Part shown: in pieces, positions 17,732 through 26,254 of the stretch
Layout of the letters: each line of letters starts with the position of its first letter
How positions within the stretch are numbered: the stretch's first letter is position 1
Origin: Actinomycetes bacterium
GTDB lineage: Bacteria > Actinomycetota > Thermoleophilia > Gaiellales > F1-60-MAGs149
Direction: 5' to 3'
Assembly (NCBI GenBank): GCA_025360225.1
Contig: JANYCN010000072.1
Span: 1-64,000, forward strand
DNA length: 64,000 nucleotides
Notes under the pieces: model-generated
Database searches by the model: none
What the model was told of the DNA's origin: nothing
What the model saw: the letters and a program-made list of their open reading frames with translations, nothing else
Position numbers and translations under genes: made by a program

Positions 17732-18318
17732 ACGACTTCCGCACCGCCCTCCTCAACGCCGCCGAACGCGAGCTCGCACGTCCCGCGCGTCGCGGGCCAC
17801 GGCGGCGCACCGTGCTCCTCGCCGTAGCGGCTCTCAGCGTTTCGTCCGTCGCAGCCGGCGCCGCGAGCGGCCTGTTCACGCTCACCGATGGGTCGACAGG
17901 CGAGCTGATTCCGCTCCAGTGCAAAAGCAACGCCGACGGGACGATCACCTTGACGATGCCCGGCGAAAGCAGCACGATTCACCTTCCCGCACCCCACTGT
18001 CCGACCGATCCCGGCGCCCGCATCGTCACCGACGCGGCAGGGCGCGCGATCAAGCCGGATGCCGAGATGGGAGCCGTCGGCGTCGGCGGTGCCTTCTCCT
18101 TTAACGTCTTCGGGGTGGCGAGCGACGGTCGGCACGTGGTCATCGCGACGTCCGATCCGAAGAACCTCGGCAAGACGGCGAAGGAGCTCGGGCTGCCAAC
18201 GCTCGGCGCTCCCAGCACACCGTCGGATGGCGTCGGCGCAACCGGCCCCTCCCCATCCGGCGGCGGGGCATCCGTCGTCGAGTCAGGCTCGGCGACGGTC
18301 ACCGCTCAGACACCGTAG
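17728..18318 (+). CDS. membrane-anchored protein co-transcribed with ECF sigma factor
   Basis: 196 aa, not matched to a named family. A short basic cytoplasmic head (about 25 residues) precedes one membrane segment (TVLLAVAALSVSSVAAGAAS). The rest is predicted outside: a compact domain with two cysteines (LQCKSN, APHCPTD) and a Ser/Gly/Pro-rich tail. It overlaps the sigma gene by ATGA. The cytoplasmic part is too short and lacks the HxxxCxxC zinc motif of ZAS anti-sigma factors, so if it regulates the sigma factor it does so unconventionally. It could instead be an effector of the regulon. Confidence 0.7.
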   Translation: MNDFRTALLNAAERELARPARRGPRRRTVLLAVAALSVSSVAAGAASGLFTLTDGSTGELIPLQCKSNADGTITLTMPGESSTIHLPAPHCPTDPGARIVTDAAGRAIKPDAEMGAVGVGGAFSFNVFGVASDGRHVVIATSDPKNLGKTAKELGLPTLGAPSTPSDGVGATGPSPSGGGASVVESGSATVTAQTP

Positions 18319-18332
18319 GGAGATCTCCGAGC

Positions 18333-18365
18333 GATCAGCTACCGCCCGCTCAGCGGTAGCTGATC
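18333..18365. terminator. bidirectional hairpin between convergent genes
   Basis: Perfect 13-bp inverted repeat GATCAGCTACCGC / GCGGTAGCTGATC with a 7-nt loop. No T-run follows. It sits 15 bp after the + strand gene and includes the stop and last codons of the - strand VOC gene, so it can serve both transcripts. Confidence 0.7.
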
Positions 18366-18730
18366 AGCTCGAGCAGCGCTCCGTCAGGATCGCGGAGGTA
18401 CACCGACGTCCCCTGGCCAGCGGCGCCCGACCGCGGCGCGTCCTCGAGGATTGGCTCGACCCCCCGCGCCCGTAGGTGCGCCGCCGCCTCCTGCGCCGTG
18501 CCGTCCCACACGAAGCAGACGTCCGCTGACCCCGGGCGAGGCACGTGACGCGGCAGCGGGAACGGCGAGGAACCGGGTGGGTGGACGTGGATCGCGACGC
18601 CACCGATGCGGAATCGGAGCCGGCCGAACGGGAGCTCGTCAACCGTCGCGCCAAGCACATCGCGGTAGAAGACGGCGGCTCGTGTACCGTCCGACACCTT
18701 GATCACGACGTGGTCGAGCCCTACGATCAC
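18350..18730 (-). CDS. VOC/glyoxalase-family protein
   Basis: 126 aa. The fold is recognisable from GLDHVVIKVSDGTRAAVFYRDVLGA, the central GVAIHVHPPG strand, and VYLRDPDGALLELISY, where H and E would be metal ligands. VOC proteins range from lyases to resistance determinants and the substrate is unknown. The GTG start at 18730 overlaps the stop of the upstream 88-aa gene as GTGA, making the two translationally coupled. The final codons form one arm of a terminator hairpin. Confidence 0.85.
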   Translation of the reverse strand: MIVGLDHVVIKVSDGTRAAVFYRDVLGATVDELPFGRLRFRIGGVAIHVHPPGSSPFPLPRHVPRPGSADVCFVWDGTAQEAAAHLRARGVEPILEDAPRSGAAGQGTSVYLRDPDGALLELISYR

Positions 18731-18993
18731 GTCAGACCCTGACGCGCCTCCCGTACAAGCGCGACGCACTCCGGGTAGATCGTCGTGATCGCCGCGCGTA
18801 GCTGCGTGGCCTGTTCCTCGGGCGTGCCGGCCGGCGTGATCCGGGCGATGGCAGCAGTCGTCATCTGCACCGCGAGGTGGATGGCGTTGTCGGCGAACGC
18901 CACCGACTGGCTGTGCTGCGCCTGTGCTGCCATGTCGCCGAGCGCCCTCTGGAACGACTCCGGATCGAACCCGAACCCGCCAAACCCTTCCAT
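18727..18993 (-). CDS. small conserved-looking hypothetical protein
   Basis: 88 aa, not recognised. It starts with a Gly/Phe-rich head (MEGFGGFGFDPESF) followed by mostly alpha-helical sequence. A clear ribosome-binding site AGGAGG lies 5 nt before the ATG at 18993, which favours this over the GTG one codon earlier. Its GTGA overlap with the VOC gene indicates an operon. The amphipathic helical content might suit a small oligomeric protein, but I would not assign a role. Confidence 0.6.
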   Translation of the reverse strand: MEGFGGFGFDPESFQRALGDMAAQAQHSQSVAFADNAIHLAVQMTTAAIARITPAGTPEEQATQLRAAITTIYPECVALVREARQGLT

Positions 18994-19010
18994 CACGACC
19001 TCCTGTCCGC

Positions 19011-19709
19011 CTACCGCGTCAGGGTAGCGGAGACGATCGTGACGGACTGGCTCGGCGCGTCGCCGCCGCCCGCGCCGGTGCCGAGCGCGTCGATGCGGGC
19101 GATCGTCGCGAGCGTCTCCGCATCGGACGAGTGCGCGAGCACGGCGTACTGCGGCGGCAAACCTTCGCCTTGGGTGCCGGAGATGACAAAGAACTGCGAA
19201 CCGGCAGCGCCGTCCTTCTCGGCCTGGGTCTTCGCCATCGCCAGGTCGCCAAGCTTGTAGTGGTAATCAGCCGGCGGCGCCTGCACGACCGAGTATCCCG
19301 GTCCGCCGCCGCCGGTGCCCTGCGGGTCGCCGCCCTGCAGCACGAAACCCTGGATCACGCGGTGAAAGGTGAGCCCGTCGTAGAAGTGGTCGGCAACCAG
19401 ACCGGCGACGGAGTCGGCAACGACACCGCCGAGCTTCGTATCGAGCACGAACGTCATCCGTCCACAGCTCGTCACCATCACGATCTTCGCGCCGTCCGCC
19501 GCGATCGGTGCCTTCGGCGCTGCCGTGTAGCTCTTCGGGCTCGCCGGCGCGGTCGGCGTGACCGTCTCGCATGCCGCCGGGACCGAGACCGGCGTCGATG
19601 CCTGCGGCCCAGCTGTCGACGTGGGAGGCGCCGTGGTGCCCGAGGTCGAGCTGCCGCACCCGACAAGCACGAGCGCGATCAGGGCAACGGCGGGGGTGGT
19701 GTGGCGCAT
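19011..19709 (-). CDS. lipoprotein peptidyl-prolyl cis-trans isomerase (cyclophilin)
   Basis: 232 aa. The signal peptide ends in a lipobox (ALVLVGC), followed by a Ser/Thr/Pro linker. The cyclophilin domain has FYDGLTFHRVIQGFVLQGGDP, the core active-site block with the catalytic Arg, and later SQFFVISG. It would catalyse prolyl isomerisation of exported proteins at the outer face of the membrane. The ATG overlaps the stop of the M42 peptidase gene (TGATG), so the two are co-transcribed. The segment usually holding the substrate Trp/His is divergent. Confidence 0.92.
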   Translation of the reverse strand: MRHTTPAVALIALVLVGCGSSTSGTTAPPTSTAGPQASTPVSVPAACETVTPTAPASPKSYTAAPKAPIAADGAKIVMVTSCGRMTFVLDTKLGGVVADSVAGLVADHFYDGLTFHRVIQGFVLQGGDPQGTGGGGPGYSVVQAPPADYHYKLGDLAMAKTQAEKDGAAGSQFFVISGTQGEGLPPQYAVLAHSSDAETLATIARIDALGTGAGGGDAPSQSVTIVSATLTR

Positions 19710-20785
19710 CAGCGGTTCCAGTCGTCGGTCGGGGTGAGCGTGGTCAGCAGCGTCGCGATCAGATCGGCAGCGGCGTCGAGATCGGCCAGGCTACAGACCT
19801 CGACGGGGCTGTGCATGTGGCGCAGCGGGATCGAGACGAGGGCGGCGGCCGATCCGGAGAGCGCGTCGAGCGCGCCGTTCACGTCGGTGTAGGTCGAATC
19901 CTCGACGTGCATCGCCTCGACCTGCACGGCGATCCTGTGCTCGTCGGCGACGGACGCGAGCCGCTCGTACAGGCCTGGATGCAGACCAACGCCGCGCGTC
20001 AACACCGGGCCATGTCCGACGCGGATGCGCCCCGTGGTGCCGCGATCGATGCCGGGCACGTCGCTCGCGTGCGTCACGTCGACGACGATCGCGACCGCCG
20101 GCGCCACGGCGTGCGCCATCGCCCGCCCGCCGTCCATCAGCGTCTCCTCCAGCACCGGCGCACCGGCAACGACCGGCACGGCGACGCCGGACAGCGCGGC
20201 GCGTCGAACCGCCTCGGCGACGACCCATGCGCCGGTGCGGTTATCCAGCGCCCGCGACGCGAGGCGGTCGTTCGCGAGCTCGACCGGAGGGCTGTCGATG
20301 ACGACCGTGTCGCCGATCGCGACGATCGTCCGTGCCTCGGCGGCGTTCCGTGCGCCGACGTCGAGCCACAGCTCGTTGATCGTCGTTGCGTGCGTCAGGT
20401 CGGCGCCGCCCATCAGGTGACGCGGCCCCTTGCCGATCACGCCCGGCACGATCCCATCGCGCGTGCGCACCAGCACCCGCTGTCCGACGAGGACCTGTGC
20501 ATCCCACGTGCCGATCGCGCGGACACGGAACAGGCCGTCGCTGTCCTCGTCGTCGTCGAGCACCTGCGTCACGATCAACGCGATCTCGTCGATGTGGCCC
20601 ATGAGCAGCGTTGCAGGGCCCTTCGCCGGTCCGATCCGCGCGAACGAGTTGCCGAGCCGGTCGCCGGAAACCTTCGCGAACGTCTCGCAGTAGCCGCGCC
20701 AGACGCGTGCCGCCGGCTCCTCGTGACCCGACGGTCCGTGGGCGCGCAGCAGGGCGTCGAGGAACGATCGTGCCGAAGGATCCAT
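19709..20785 (-). CDS. M42-family metallo-aminopeptidase/endoglucanase-like
   Basis: 358 aa. Likely co-catalytic metal ligands are His in LLMGHIDEI, Asp in SRALDNRTG, the Glu pair in PVLEETL, Asp in VDVTHASD and His in IPLRHMHSPVEV. The opening LDALLRAHGPSGHEEPAARVW is also family-typical. M42 enzymes are cytoplasmic dodecameric aminopeptidases, although some are annotated as glucanases. The ATG at 20785 is preceded by TAGCGT at 7 nt, which rules out the longer track ORF extending into fabF. Its promoter overlaps that of fabF. Confidence 0.9.
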   Translation of the reverse strand: MDPSARSFLDALLRAHGPSGHEEPAARVWRGYCETFAKVSGDRLGNSFARIGPAKGPATLLMGHIDEIALIVTQVLDDDEDSDGLFRVRAIGTWDAQVLVGQRVLVRTRDGIVPGVIGKGPRHLMGGADLTHATTINELWLDVGARNAAEARTIVAIGDTVVIDSPPVELANDRLASRALDNRTGAWVVAEAVRRAALSGVAVPVVAGAPVLEETLMDGGRAMAHAVAPAVAIVVDVTHASDVPGIDRGTTGRIRVGHGPVLTRGVGLHPGLYERLASVADEHRIAVQVEAMHVEDSTYTDVNGALDALSGSAAALVSIPLRHMHSPVEVCSLADLDAAADLIATLLTTLTPTDDWNR

Positions 20786-20792
20786 GCACCAG

Positions 20793-20802
20793 ACGCTACC
20801 AT
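20793..20802. promoter_or_regulatory. overlapping divergent -10 boxes of M42 peptidase and fabF
   Basis: TACCAT (20797-20802, +) is 8 nt before the fabF GTG; TAGCGT (20798-20793, -) is 7 nt before the peptidase ATG. The two hexamers share 2 bp and the start codons are only 25 bp apart, so polymerase binding in the two directions should be mutually exclusive. Confidence 0.55.
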
Positions 20803-20810
20803 CAACGTTC

Positions 20811-22052
20811 GTGGAGCACGTTCGCGTCGTCATCACGGGGATCGGTGCGATCACGCCGGTCGGCCTCAACACCACGGACACGTGGGCGGCGCTGCTCGCC
20901 GGGCAGACCGGCATTGGCGACCTGACGCTGTTCGATGGCTCGCGCATCGGCTGTGCCGTCGCCGCCGAGGCAACGGGGTTCGAGGTCGCCGCAGTCGTCG
21001 ACCGGCGCGATGCACGACGGATGGATCGCTGCAGCGTCCTCGCCGTCGCCGCCGCGCGCGAGGCGTGGGCGAACGCCGGAGCGCCGAACCTCCCGCCCGA
21101 CCGTGTCGGGGTCGTGCTTGGCACCGCCGTCGGTGGGCTCGCGACCATGACCGAGCAGGCCCTGCTGCTCGCCGAGCGTCCCGACCGGTTGTCGCCGCAC
21201 TTCATCCAGAACATGCTCGTCGACACGCCAACGAGCTACATCGCCACTGACCTCGGCATCCGCGGCCCGAACTTCGCCGTCGTCTCGGCCTGCGCGACGG
21301 GTGCCCACTCGATCGGCGTCGCGGCCGAGATGGTGCGCCGCGGCGAGGCCGACGCGATCCTCGCCGGCGGCGCCGAGGCGGGCCTCAGCGAGCTGTTGAT
21401 GGGCGGGTTCGCCGTTATGCGCGCGCTCGGCTCGCCTCGGCCCGGGGAGGGCCCGGCGTCCGCGTCGCGACCGTTTGACGCGACCCGCAACGGCTTCGTC
21501 CTCGGCGAGGGCGCGGTGCTCCTGGTGCTCGAGCGCGAGGTCGACGCGCTCGCCCGCGGCGCCTCGATCATCGCCGAGCTGGTCGGCTACGGCGCGTCGA
21601 ACGACGCCCACCACATCACCGCGCCGCACCCGGACGGGATCGGCGTGATGGAGATGATGCGCTCCGCGATCGAACGCGCCGGGCTCAAGCCCGACGCGAT
21701 TGGCTACGTCAACGCTCACGGCACCTCGACGCCCCTCAACGACGCCGCTGAGACCGCCGCGATCCGGGCCGTGTTCGGCGAGCACGCCGGGTCGCTCGCG
21801 GTGTCGTCGACGAAGTCGATGACGGGCCACCTGATGGGAGCTGCCGGGGCGCTCGAGACGGCCGTCTGCGCCCTCGCGGTGCGCGATGGGATCGTGCCGC
21901 CGACGATCAACCTGCGCGACCGCGATCCTGCGTGCGACCTCGACTACGTGACGGAGGGCGCTCGTGCGATCGCCGGGCTCACCTACGCGTTGTCCAACTC
22001 GATGGGTCTCGGCGGACACAACGGGTGCACGCTCGTGCGCCGTTACGGCTGA
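20811..22052 (+). CDS. fabF: beta-ketoacyl-ACP synthase II (KAS II)
   Basis: 413 aa. The thiolase-fold triad is intact: Cys in VSACATGAHSIG, His in NAHGTSTPLNDAAE and His in KSMTGHLMGAAG. It extends acyl-ACP chains by decarboxylative condensation with malonyl-ACP in fatty acid synthesis. There is no acpP or other fab gene alongside. The GTG at 20811 (VEHVRVVITGIGAITPVG) is chosen over the ATG at 20784 because TACCAT lies 8 nt upstream and homologues begin near this point. Confidence 0.93.
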   Translation: MEHVRVVITGIGAITPVGLNTTDTWAALLAGQTGIGDLTLFDGSRIGCAVAAEATGFEVAAVVDRRDARRMDRCSVLAVAAAREAWANAGAPNLPPDRVGVVLGTAVGGLATMTEQALLLAERPDRLSPHFIQNMLVDTPTSYIATDLGIRGPNFAVVSACATGAHSIGVAAEMVRRGEADAILAGGAEAGLSELLMGGFAVMRALGSPRPGEGPASASRPFDATRNGFVLGEGAVLLVLEREVDALARGASIIAELVGYGASNDAHHITAPHPDGIGVMEMMRSAIERAGLKPDAIGYVNAHGTSTPLNDAAETAAIRAVFGEHAGSLAVSSTKSMTGHLMGAAGALETAVCALAVRDGIVPPTINLRDRDPACDLDYVTEGARAIAGLTYALSNSMGLGGHNGCTLVRRYG

Positions 22053-22059
22053 ACCGGCG

Positions 22060-22665
22060 TTGGTCGAGCGGTTCGACACCCTTGCAGGCCCGGCGCGCGC
22101 CGAGCTGAAGGAGCGCGGGTCGCGGTTCCTCGCGCTCGCCGTTCCCGTTGCCTGTCGCGTAGAGGCCGACGGCTTCCATGCCACCCAGACGGCCGCGTAC
22201 CGGGATGCGACCCACGTCGTGCCGGCCTTCACGCTTCACGACGGCACGGCGTGGGCGAGCGACGCCGGTGAGCCAGGCGGCAGCGCCGGCGCGCCGATGC
22301 TGCAGGCGCTCGTCGGCGCCGGCGTGCTCGACGTCGTCGCCGTCGTCGTGCGCTGGTACGGCGGCACGAACCTCGGCATCGGCGGCCTCGTGCGTGCCTA
22401 CGGCGGCGTGCTCGCGCTCGCGCTTGCCGATGCGCCGCGTCGAACGGTCGTCCGCACGACCAGGGTCAGGATGGTGTTCGCGCACGAGCGCACGTCGGCG
22501 GTGCTACGGGCCGTCGCAACGCACGGCGGGTCACAGGTCGAGCACGGCTTCGCGGGCGCGCTCGCGACCTGCTCCGTGACGCTTCCCGCTCATGGTCTGG
22601 CTGCCTTCAGCGTCCTCCTTGCGGATGCAACCCAGGGTGCGGTACGGCCGCAGGTGCTCGCTTGA
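22060..22665 (+). CDS. YigZ/IMPACT family protein
   Basis: 201 aa. The family signature is clear: ASDAGEPGGSAGAPMLQAL and VVVRWYGGTNLGIGGLVRAYGG. The N-terminal UPF0029 domain is followed by a ferredoxin-like C-terminal domain. The bacterial function is not settled; eukaryotic IMPACT modulates translation-stress signalling. The true start is probably TTG at 22060, 7 bp after the fabF stop; the longer track ORF is a shadow of fabF. The stop overlaps the next gene's TTG start (TTGA). Confidence 0.88.
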   Translation: MVERFDTLAGPARAELKERGSRFLALAVPVACRVEADGFHATQTAAYRDATHVVPAFTLHDGTAWASDAGEPGGSAGAPMLQALVGAGVLDVVAVVVRWYGGTNLGIGGLVRAYGGVLALALADAPRRTVVRTTRVRMVFAHERTSAVLRAVATHGGSQVEHGFAGALATCSVTLPAHGLAAFSVLLADATQGAVRPQVLA

Positions 22666-23426
22666 CGCCCGAGCAGATCGCGATCGAGGCGCTCGGCCTG
22701 GAGGGGCCGCTGACGCTGCTTCGCGCATCGGGGTCAGCCGTGTTCCGCTGTGGTGCCGGCATCGTGCGGGTCGCCACGGGCGGCGGCGCGGCGGTCGAGG
22801 TCGCCCGCCAGCTGCACGCCGCAGGTGCACCGGTCGCGGCGCTTCTGGCGGGCCCGGTCGGGGTTGACGGGTTCCTCGTGACGCTCTGGCAGGACCTTCC
22901 CGACGACGGGACGCTCGACGGCGCCGCGGTAGGCCGCGCGCTGCGGCGCTTCCACGATGCCGGCACCGGTGTGAAGGCTCCGACGTGGGAGCCGGTCGCC
23001 TGGCTCGACGGTTGGCTTGACGTCGCCGCTGATCCTGCGATCGCCCGGCAGGTTCGCGAACGCGTCCGCGCGGGCGCGGCGCTGCTCGTCGGCCCGTCCG
23101 TCCTTCTGCACACCGACGCGCATCGCGGCAACCTGCGCATCGTCGCCGGCGAGGCGTCCCTCGTCGACCTCGAGCAGGTCGCGATCGGACCGAGCACGTA
23201 CGACTTCGCCGCGCTCGAGGTGACGGAGCGCCGCTTCAACGGCAATGGCGGGGTCGTCGACGCGGTGATCGAGGCCTACGGCGGCGACCGCGACGGCCTT
23301 GCTGCGGCGGTCGCGTTGCGCGAGGCGCTCGCCGTCGGCTTCGTCCTCGGGCTCGGTCACGTGGACGTTGCCCGGGAACGCCTCGCACAGCTCGACGACC
23401 GCTCCGCTCGTTGGCGACCATACTGA
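22662..23426 (+). CDS. aminoglycoside phosphotransferase-fold small-molecule kinase
   Basis: 254 aa. The catalytic loop reads LLHTDAHRGNLRI (HxDxxxxN) and the metal-binding segment SLVDLEQVAIGPSTYDFA replaces the usual IDWE/D. These features place it in the APH/choline kinase superfamily, smaller than true resistance enzymes. The substrate is unknown. The start TTG overlaps the yigZ stop. It sits in a fabF-yigZ-kinase-aat run of tightly packed genes and is probably a metabolic rather than resistance kinase. Confidence 0.72.
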   Translation: MTPEQIAIEALGLEGPLTLLRASGSAVFRCGAGIVRVATGGGAAVEVARQLHAAGAPVAALLAGPVGVDGFLVTLWQDLPDDGTLDGAAVGRALRRFHDAGTGVKAPTWEPVAWLDGWLDVAADPAIARQVRERVRAGAALLVGPSVLLHTDAHRGNLRIVAGEASLVDLEQVAIGPSTYDFAALEVTERRFNGNGGVVDAVIEAYGGDRDGLAAAVALREALAVGFVLGLGHVDVARERLAQLDDRSARWRPY

Positions 23427-23431
23427 GACGC

Positions 23432-24058
23432 GTGGACGAGCTACCGGCAGACCTGCAACCCGACTTCCTCGTGGCGGCCTACCGCAACGGCTACTTCCCG
23501 ATGGACGATGGGCCCGACGCAACCGACGAGGTGCGTTGGTACGAGCCCGACCCGCGGGCGGTGCTCCCGCTGCAACGCGTCACGGTCGGCCGCACCCTCG
23601 CGCGCACGCTGCGCAACCACCCCTTCGACCTGCGCACGAACGGCGCGTTCGAGCAGGTCGTCCGGGCCTGCGCACGTCCGCGTGATGGCGAGGACGGCGT
23701 GTGGATCTCCGAACGCTTCGTCCAGGCGTACTGCGCGTTGCACGAGCGTCGCAACGCCCGCTCGTTCGAGGCGTGGCTCGACGGTGAGCTCGTCGGCGGG
23801 CTCTATGGCGTGCAGATCGGGCGCGCCTTCTTCGCCGAGAGCATGTTCCACACCGCACGCGACGCCGGGAACGTGGTGCTCTGCTGGAGCGCCGCCTACC
23901 TGGCGGAACGCGGCACGCTGCTCTACGACGTGCAGTTCGTCTCCGACCACCTCCAGCGACTCGGCGTTGTCGAGATCCCGCTCGCGGAGTACCGCAGGCG
24001 CCTCTCCGCGGCGACCGATCTGAAGCTGCTGTCGCGCGAGGAAATGGCCGCCGGATAG
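23432..24058 (+). CDS. aat: leucyl/phenylalanyl-tRNA--protein transferase
   Basis: About 208 aa. Signature blocks are FLVAAYRNGYFPM, RWYEPDPRAVLPL, GGLYGVQIGRAFFAESMFH and LLYDVQFVSDHLQRLGVVEIP. The enzyme moves Leu or Phe from tRNA to proteins with N-terminal Arg or Lys, making them ClpS/ClpAP substrates in the N-end rule pathway. A GTG at 23432 gives the normal N-terminus; the TTG at 23411 in the track would overlap the kinase by 16 bp. The family is uncommon in many Actinobacteria. Confidence 0.92.
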   Translation: MDELPADLQPDFLVAAYRNGYFPMDDGPDATDEVRWYEPDPRAVLPLQRVTVGRTLARTLRNHPFDLRTNGAFEQVVRACARPRDGEDGVWISERFVQAYCALHERRNARSFEAWLDGELVGGLYGVQIGRAFFAESMFHTARDAGNVVLCWSAAYLAERGTLLYDVQFVSDHLQRLGVVEIPLAEYRRRLSAATDLKLLSREEMAAG

Positions 24059-24075
24059 TCCAGGCGCGGCCCCGG

Positions 24076-24621
24076 TCAGTTCACCGACGGGTCGTCTGGC
24101 ATGCGGGCCAGCAACGCCAGACGGCCACCCTGGCGTTCGAGCACCCGCGCCCAGAGGTTGTGCAGGTCGACGCCGAACACGTCGTCGGCGATCGGTGTTG
24201 CGAGGATCCACGCCCCCTGCTCGATCTCTTCCTCGAGCTGTCCAGCGCCCCAGCCGCTGTAACCGGCGTACAGCCGTACTGCTGCGACCGACCCGGTCAG
24301 GTCGCCAGCGTCGGCGGAGACGAAGCCGATCGAGCCGAACGCCGGGGAGCCGCCGGCGTCGGCGTCGATGAAGTCGGCGAGCGCCACGACCCCACCGACC
24401 TCCACCGGCCCACCCTCGTGCACGCGCTCGCCGTCGGCCATGAGGTGGCTGAGCGAGGGCACCGCATCGGCCGCGCGGGTCTCCGTTGGTCGGTCGAGAA
24501 CCACGCCCATCGCGCCCTCCGGGCCGTGCTCGCAGAGCAGCACGACGGCGCGTCGGAAGTTCGGGTCGCGCAGGAACGGAGCGGCGACCAGAAGCGTTCC
24601 ACGCAGCGAGGTGAAGGGCAT
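24076..24621 (-). CDS. YqgE/AlgH family protein
   Basis: 181 aa. The family pattern is present: LRGTLLVAAPFLRDPNFRRAVVLLCEHGPEGAMGVVLDRP, GGPVEVGGVV, and YAGYSGWGAGQLEEEIEQGAWI. AlgH/YqgE (DUF179) proteins are small cytoplasmic proteins of unsettled function. The ATG at 24621 is the natural N-terminus (MPFTSLRGTLLVA); the 664-aa track ORF is mostly a shadow of fumC. It is divergent from fumC with only 27 bp between starts. Confidence 0.92.
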   Translation of the reverse strand: MPFTSLRGTLLVAAPFLRDPNFRRAVVLLCEHGPEGAMGVVLDRPTETRAADAVPSLSHLMADGERVHEGGPVEVGGVVALADFIDADAGGSPAFGSIGFVSADAGDLTGSVAAVRLYAGYSGWGAGQLEEEIEQGAWILATPIADDVFGVDLHNLWARVLERQGGRLALLARMPDDPSVN

Positions 24622-24648
24622 TCCCGTGGGCGATAGTAGCCTCCCGGC

Positions 24649-26049
24649 ATGACGACGTATCGCAGTGAGACCGACTCGATGGGTGCGATCGATGTGGCGA
24701 GCGACCGCTACTGGGGGGCGCAGACGCAACGCTCGATCGGAAACTTCCCGATCGGTGTCGACCGTTTCCGGTTCACGCGGCCGATGATCCGCGCTCTCGG
24801 CGTGTTGAAGAAGGGTGCGGCGCTGGCGAACGGCGACCTCGACCAGCTGCCGGCGGAGCGCGTCGCGCTGATCGTCCAGGCCGCCGATGAGGTGATCGCG
24901 GGCACCCTCGACGAGCACTTCCCCCTGGTCGTGTTCCAGACCGGGTCGGGAACGCAGTCGAACATGAACGCGAACGAGGTGATCTCGAACCGCGCGATCG
25001 AGATCGCTGGTGGCACGATCGGCTCGAAGGCTCCCGTGCACCCGAACGACGACGTGAACCGCGGCCAGTCGTCGAACGACACGTTCCCGACGGCGATGTA
25101 CATCGCGGCGGTCGAACAGCTCGAGGACGTGCTGATCCCGGCGGTGACCGAGCTGCGGGACACGCTGGATGGGAAGGCGAAGGCGTTCGCGTCGATCGTC
25201 AAGATCGGGCGCACGCACCTGCAGGACGCGACGCCGATCACGCTCGGTCAGGAGATCTCGGGCTGGGTTGAGCAGATCGACCAGGCGATCGCCGGCGTGC
25301 GCCGCAACGCTGACCCGCTGTGCGAGCTCGCGATCGGCGGCACGGCTGTCGGCACCGGGCTGAACGCGCACCCGGAGTTCGGCGACCGCGCTGCCGCCTA
25401 CTTCGCGCAGGAGACCGGGAAGCCGTTTCGCGCCGCGACGAACAAGTTCGCCGCGCTCGCCGCGCACGACGCGCTCGTCACGGCGTCGGGCTCGGTGCGC
25501 ACGCTCGCCGGCGCGTTGATGAAGATGGCGAACGACGTGCGCTGGCTTGCGTCCGGTCCCCGTTGTGGGATCGGTGAGATCGCGATCCCGGAGAACGAGC
25601 CGGGCAGCTCGATCATGCCGGGGAAGGTCAACCCGACCCAGTGCGAGGCGTTGACGATGGTGTGCGTGCAGGTCTTCGGCAACGACGCTGCGGTCGCCTT
25701 TGGTGGCTCGCAGGGCAACTTCGAGCTGAACGTCTACAAGCCGGTGATGATCCACAACCTTCTCGAGTCGATAACGCTGCTCGCCGATTCTTGCAAGGCG
25801 TTCAACGATCACTGTGCCGCCGGCATCGAACCGGTGCACGCGCGCATCGAGGAGCACCTGAACGCGTCGCTGATGCTCGTCACGGCGCTCAATCGTCACA
25901 TCGGCTACGACAACGCCGCCGCGATCGCGAAGAACGCGCACAGGAAGGGCATCAGCCTGCGCGACTCCGCGCTCGCCTCCGGCCTCGTCACGGAGGAGCA
26001 GTACGCCGCCTGGGTCGTCCCCGTCGACATGACCCACCCGTCGGCGTGA
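24649..26049 (+). CDS. fumC: class II fumarate hydratase
   Basis: 466 aa. The fumarase/aspartase signature [15 protein letters not shown] contains the catalytic Ser loop. Also present are [15 protein letters not shown] and [16 protein letters not shown] with the catalytic His. It interconverts fumarate and malate in the TCA cycle as a homotetramer without Fe-S. Length is normal. TAGCCT lies 6 nt before the ATG, consistent with a leaderless transcript. The 3' flank is occupied by repeat copy C. Confidence 0.96.
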   Translation: MTTYRSETDSMGAIDVASDRYWGAQTQRSIGNFPIGVDRFRFTRPMIRALGVLKKGAALANGDLDQLPAERVALIVQAADEVIAGTLDEHFPLVVFQTGSGTQSNMNANEVISNRAIEIAGGTIGSKAPVHPNDDVNRGQSSNDTFPTAMYIAAVEQLEDVLIPAVTELRDTLDGKAKAFASIVKIGRTHLQDATPITLGQEISGWVEQIDQAIAGVRRNADPLCELAIGGTAVGTGLNAHPEFGDRAAAYFAQETGKPFRAATNKFAALAAHDALVTASGSVRTLAGALMKMANDVRWLASGPRCGIGEIAIPENEPGSSIMPGKVNPTQCEALTMVCVQVFGNDAAVAFGGSQGNFELNVYKPVMIHNLLESITLLADSCKAFNDHCAAGIEPVHARIEEHLNASLMLVTALNRHIGYDNAAAIAKNAHRKGISLRDSALASGLVTEEQYAAWVVPVDMTHPSA

Positions 26050-26095
26050 CGGACGGCTGTCCCGCTTCAAACCATCTGGCAGGCCGGTTATGAAC

Positions 26096-26242
26096 TAGTG
26101 GTCTGATTGTCAAATGGCATGGTCATTGGGTGTCTGGAGCTTCGCAGCTCGCTGGCAGAGCCACCCGACGGGTGGCCGAGCCGACAAGCGCAGGACGATC
26201 CAGGCAGTCGGATGACCACGCCATCTCACAATCAGACCACTA
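26096..26242. repeat. MITE-like inverted-repeat element, copy C (internally deleted)
   Basis: A 147-bp element bounded by TA-GTGGTCTGATTGT and ACAATCAGACCAC-TA, with extended imperfect termini (CAAATGGCATGGTCAT / ATGACCACGCCATCTCA). It shares GGGTGTCTGGAGC at one end and GACAAGCGCAGGACGATCCAGG at the other with copy B, but lacks the central hairpins. This looks like a deletion derivative. It lies between fumC and the cyclase gene, 12 bp from the latter's stop codon. Confidence 0.85.
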
Positions 26243-26254
26243 GGCTAAGGCTAA

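Noticed and set aside
22662-23426. Aminoglycoside resistance gene
   Set aside because: Only the generic APH-fold catalytic loop is present; size and operon context argue for a metabolic kinase.
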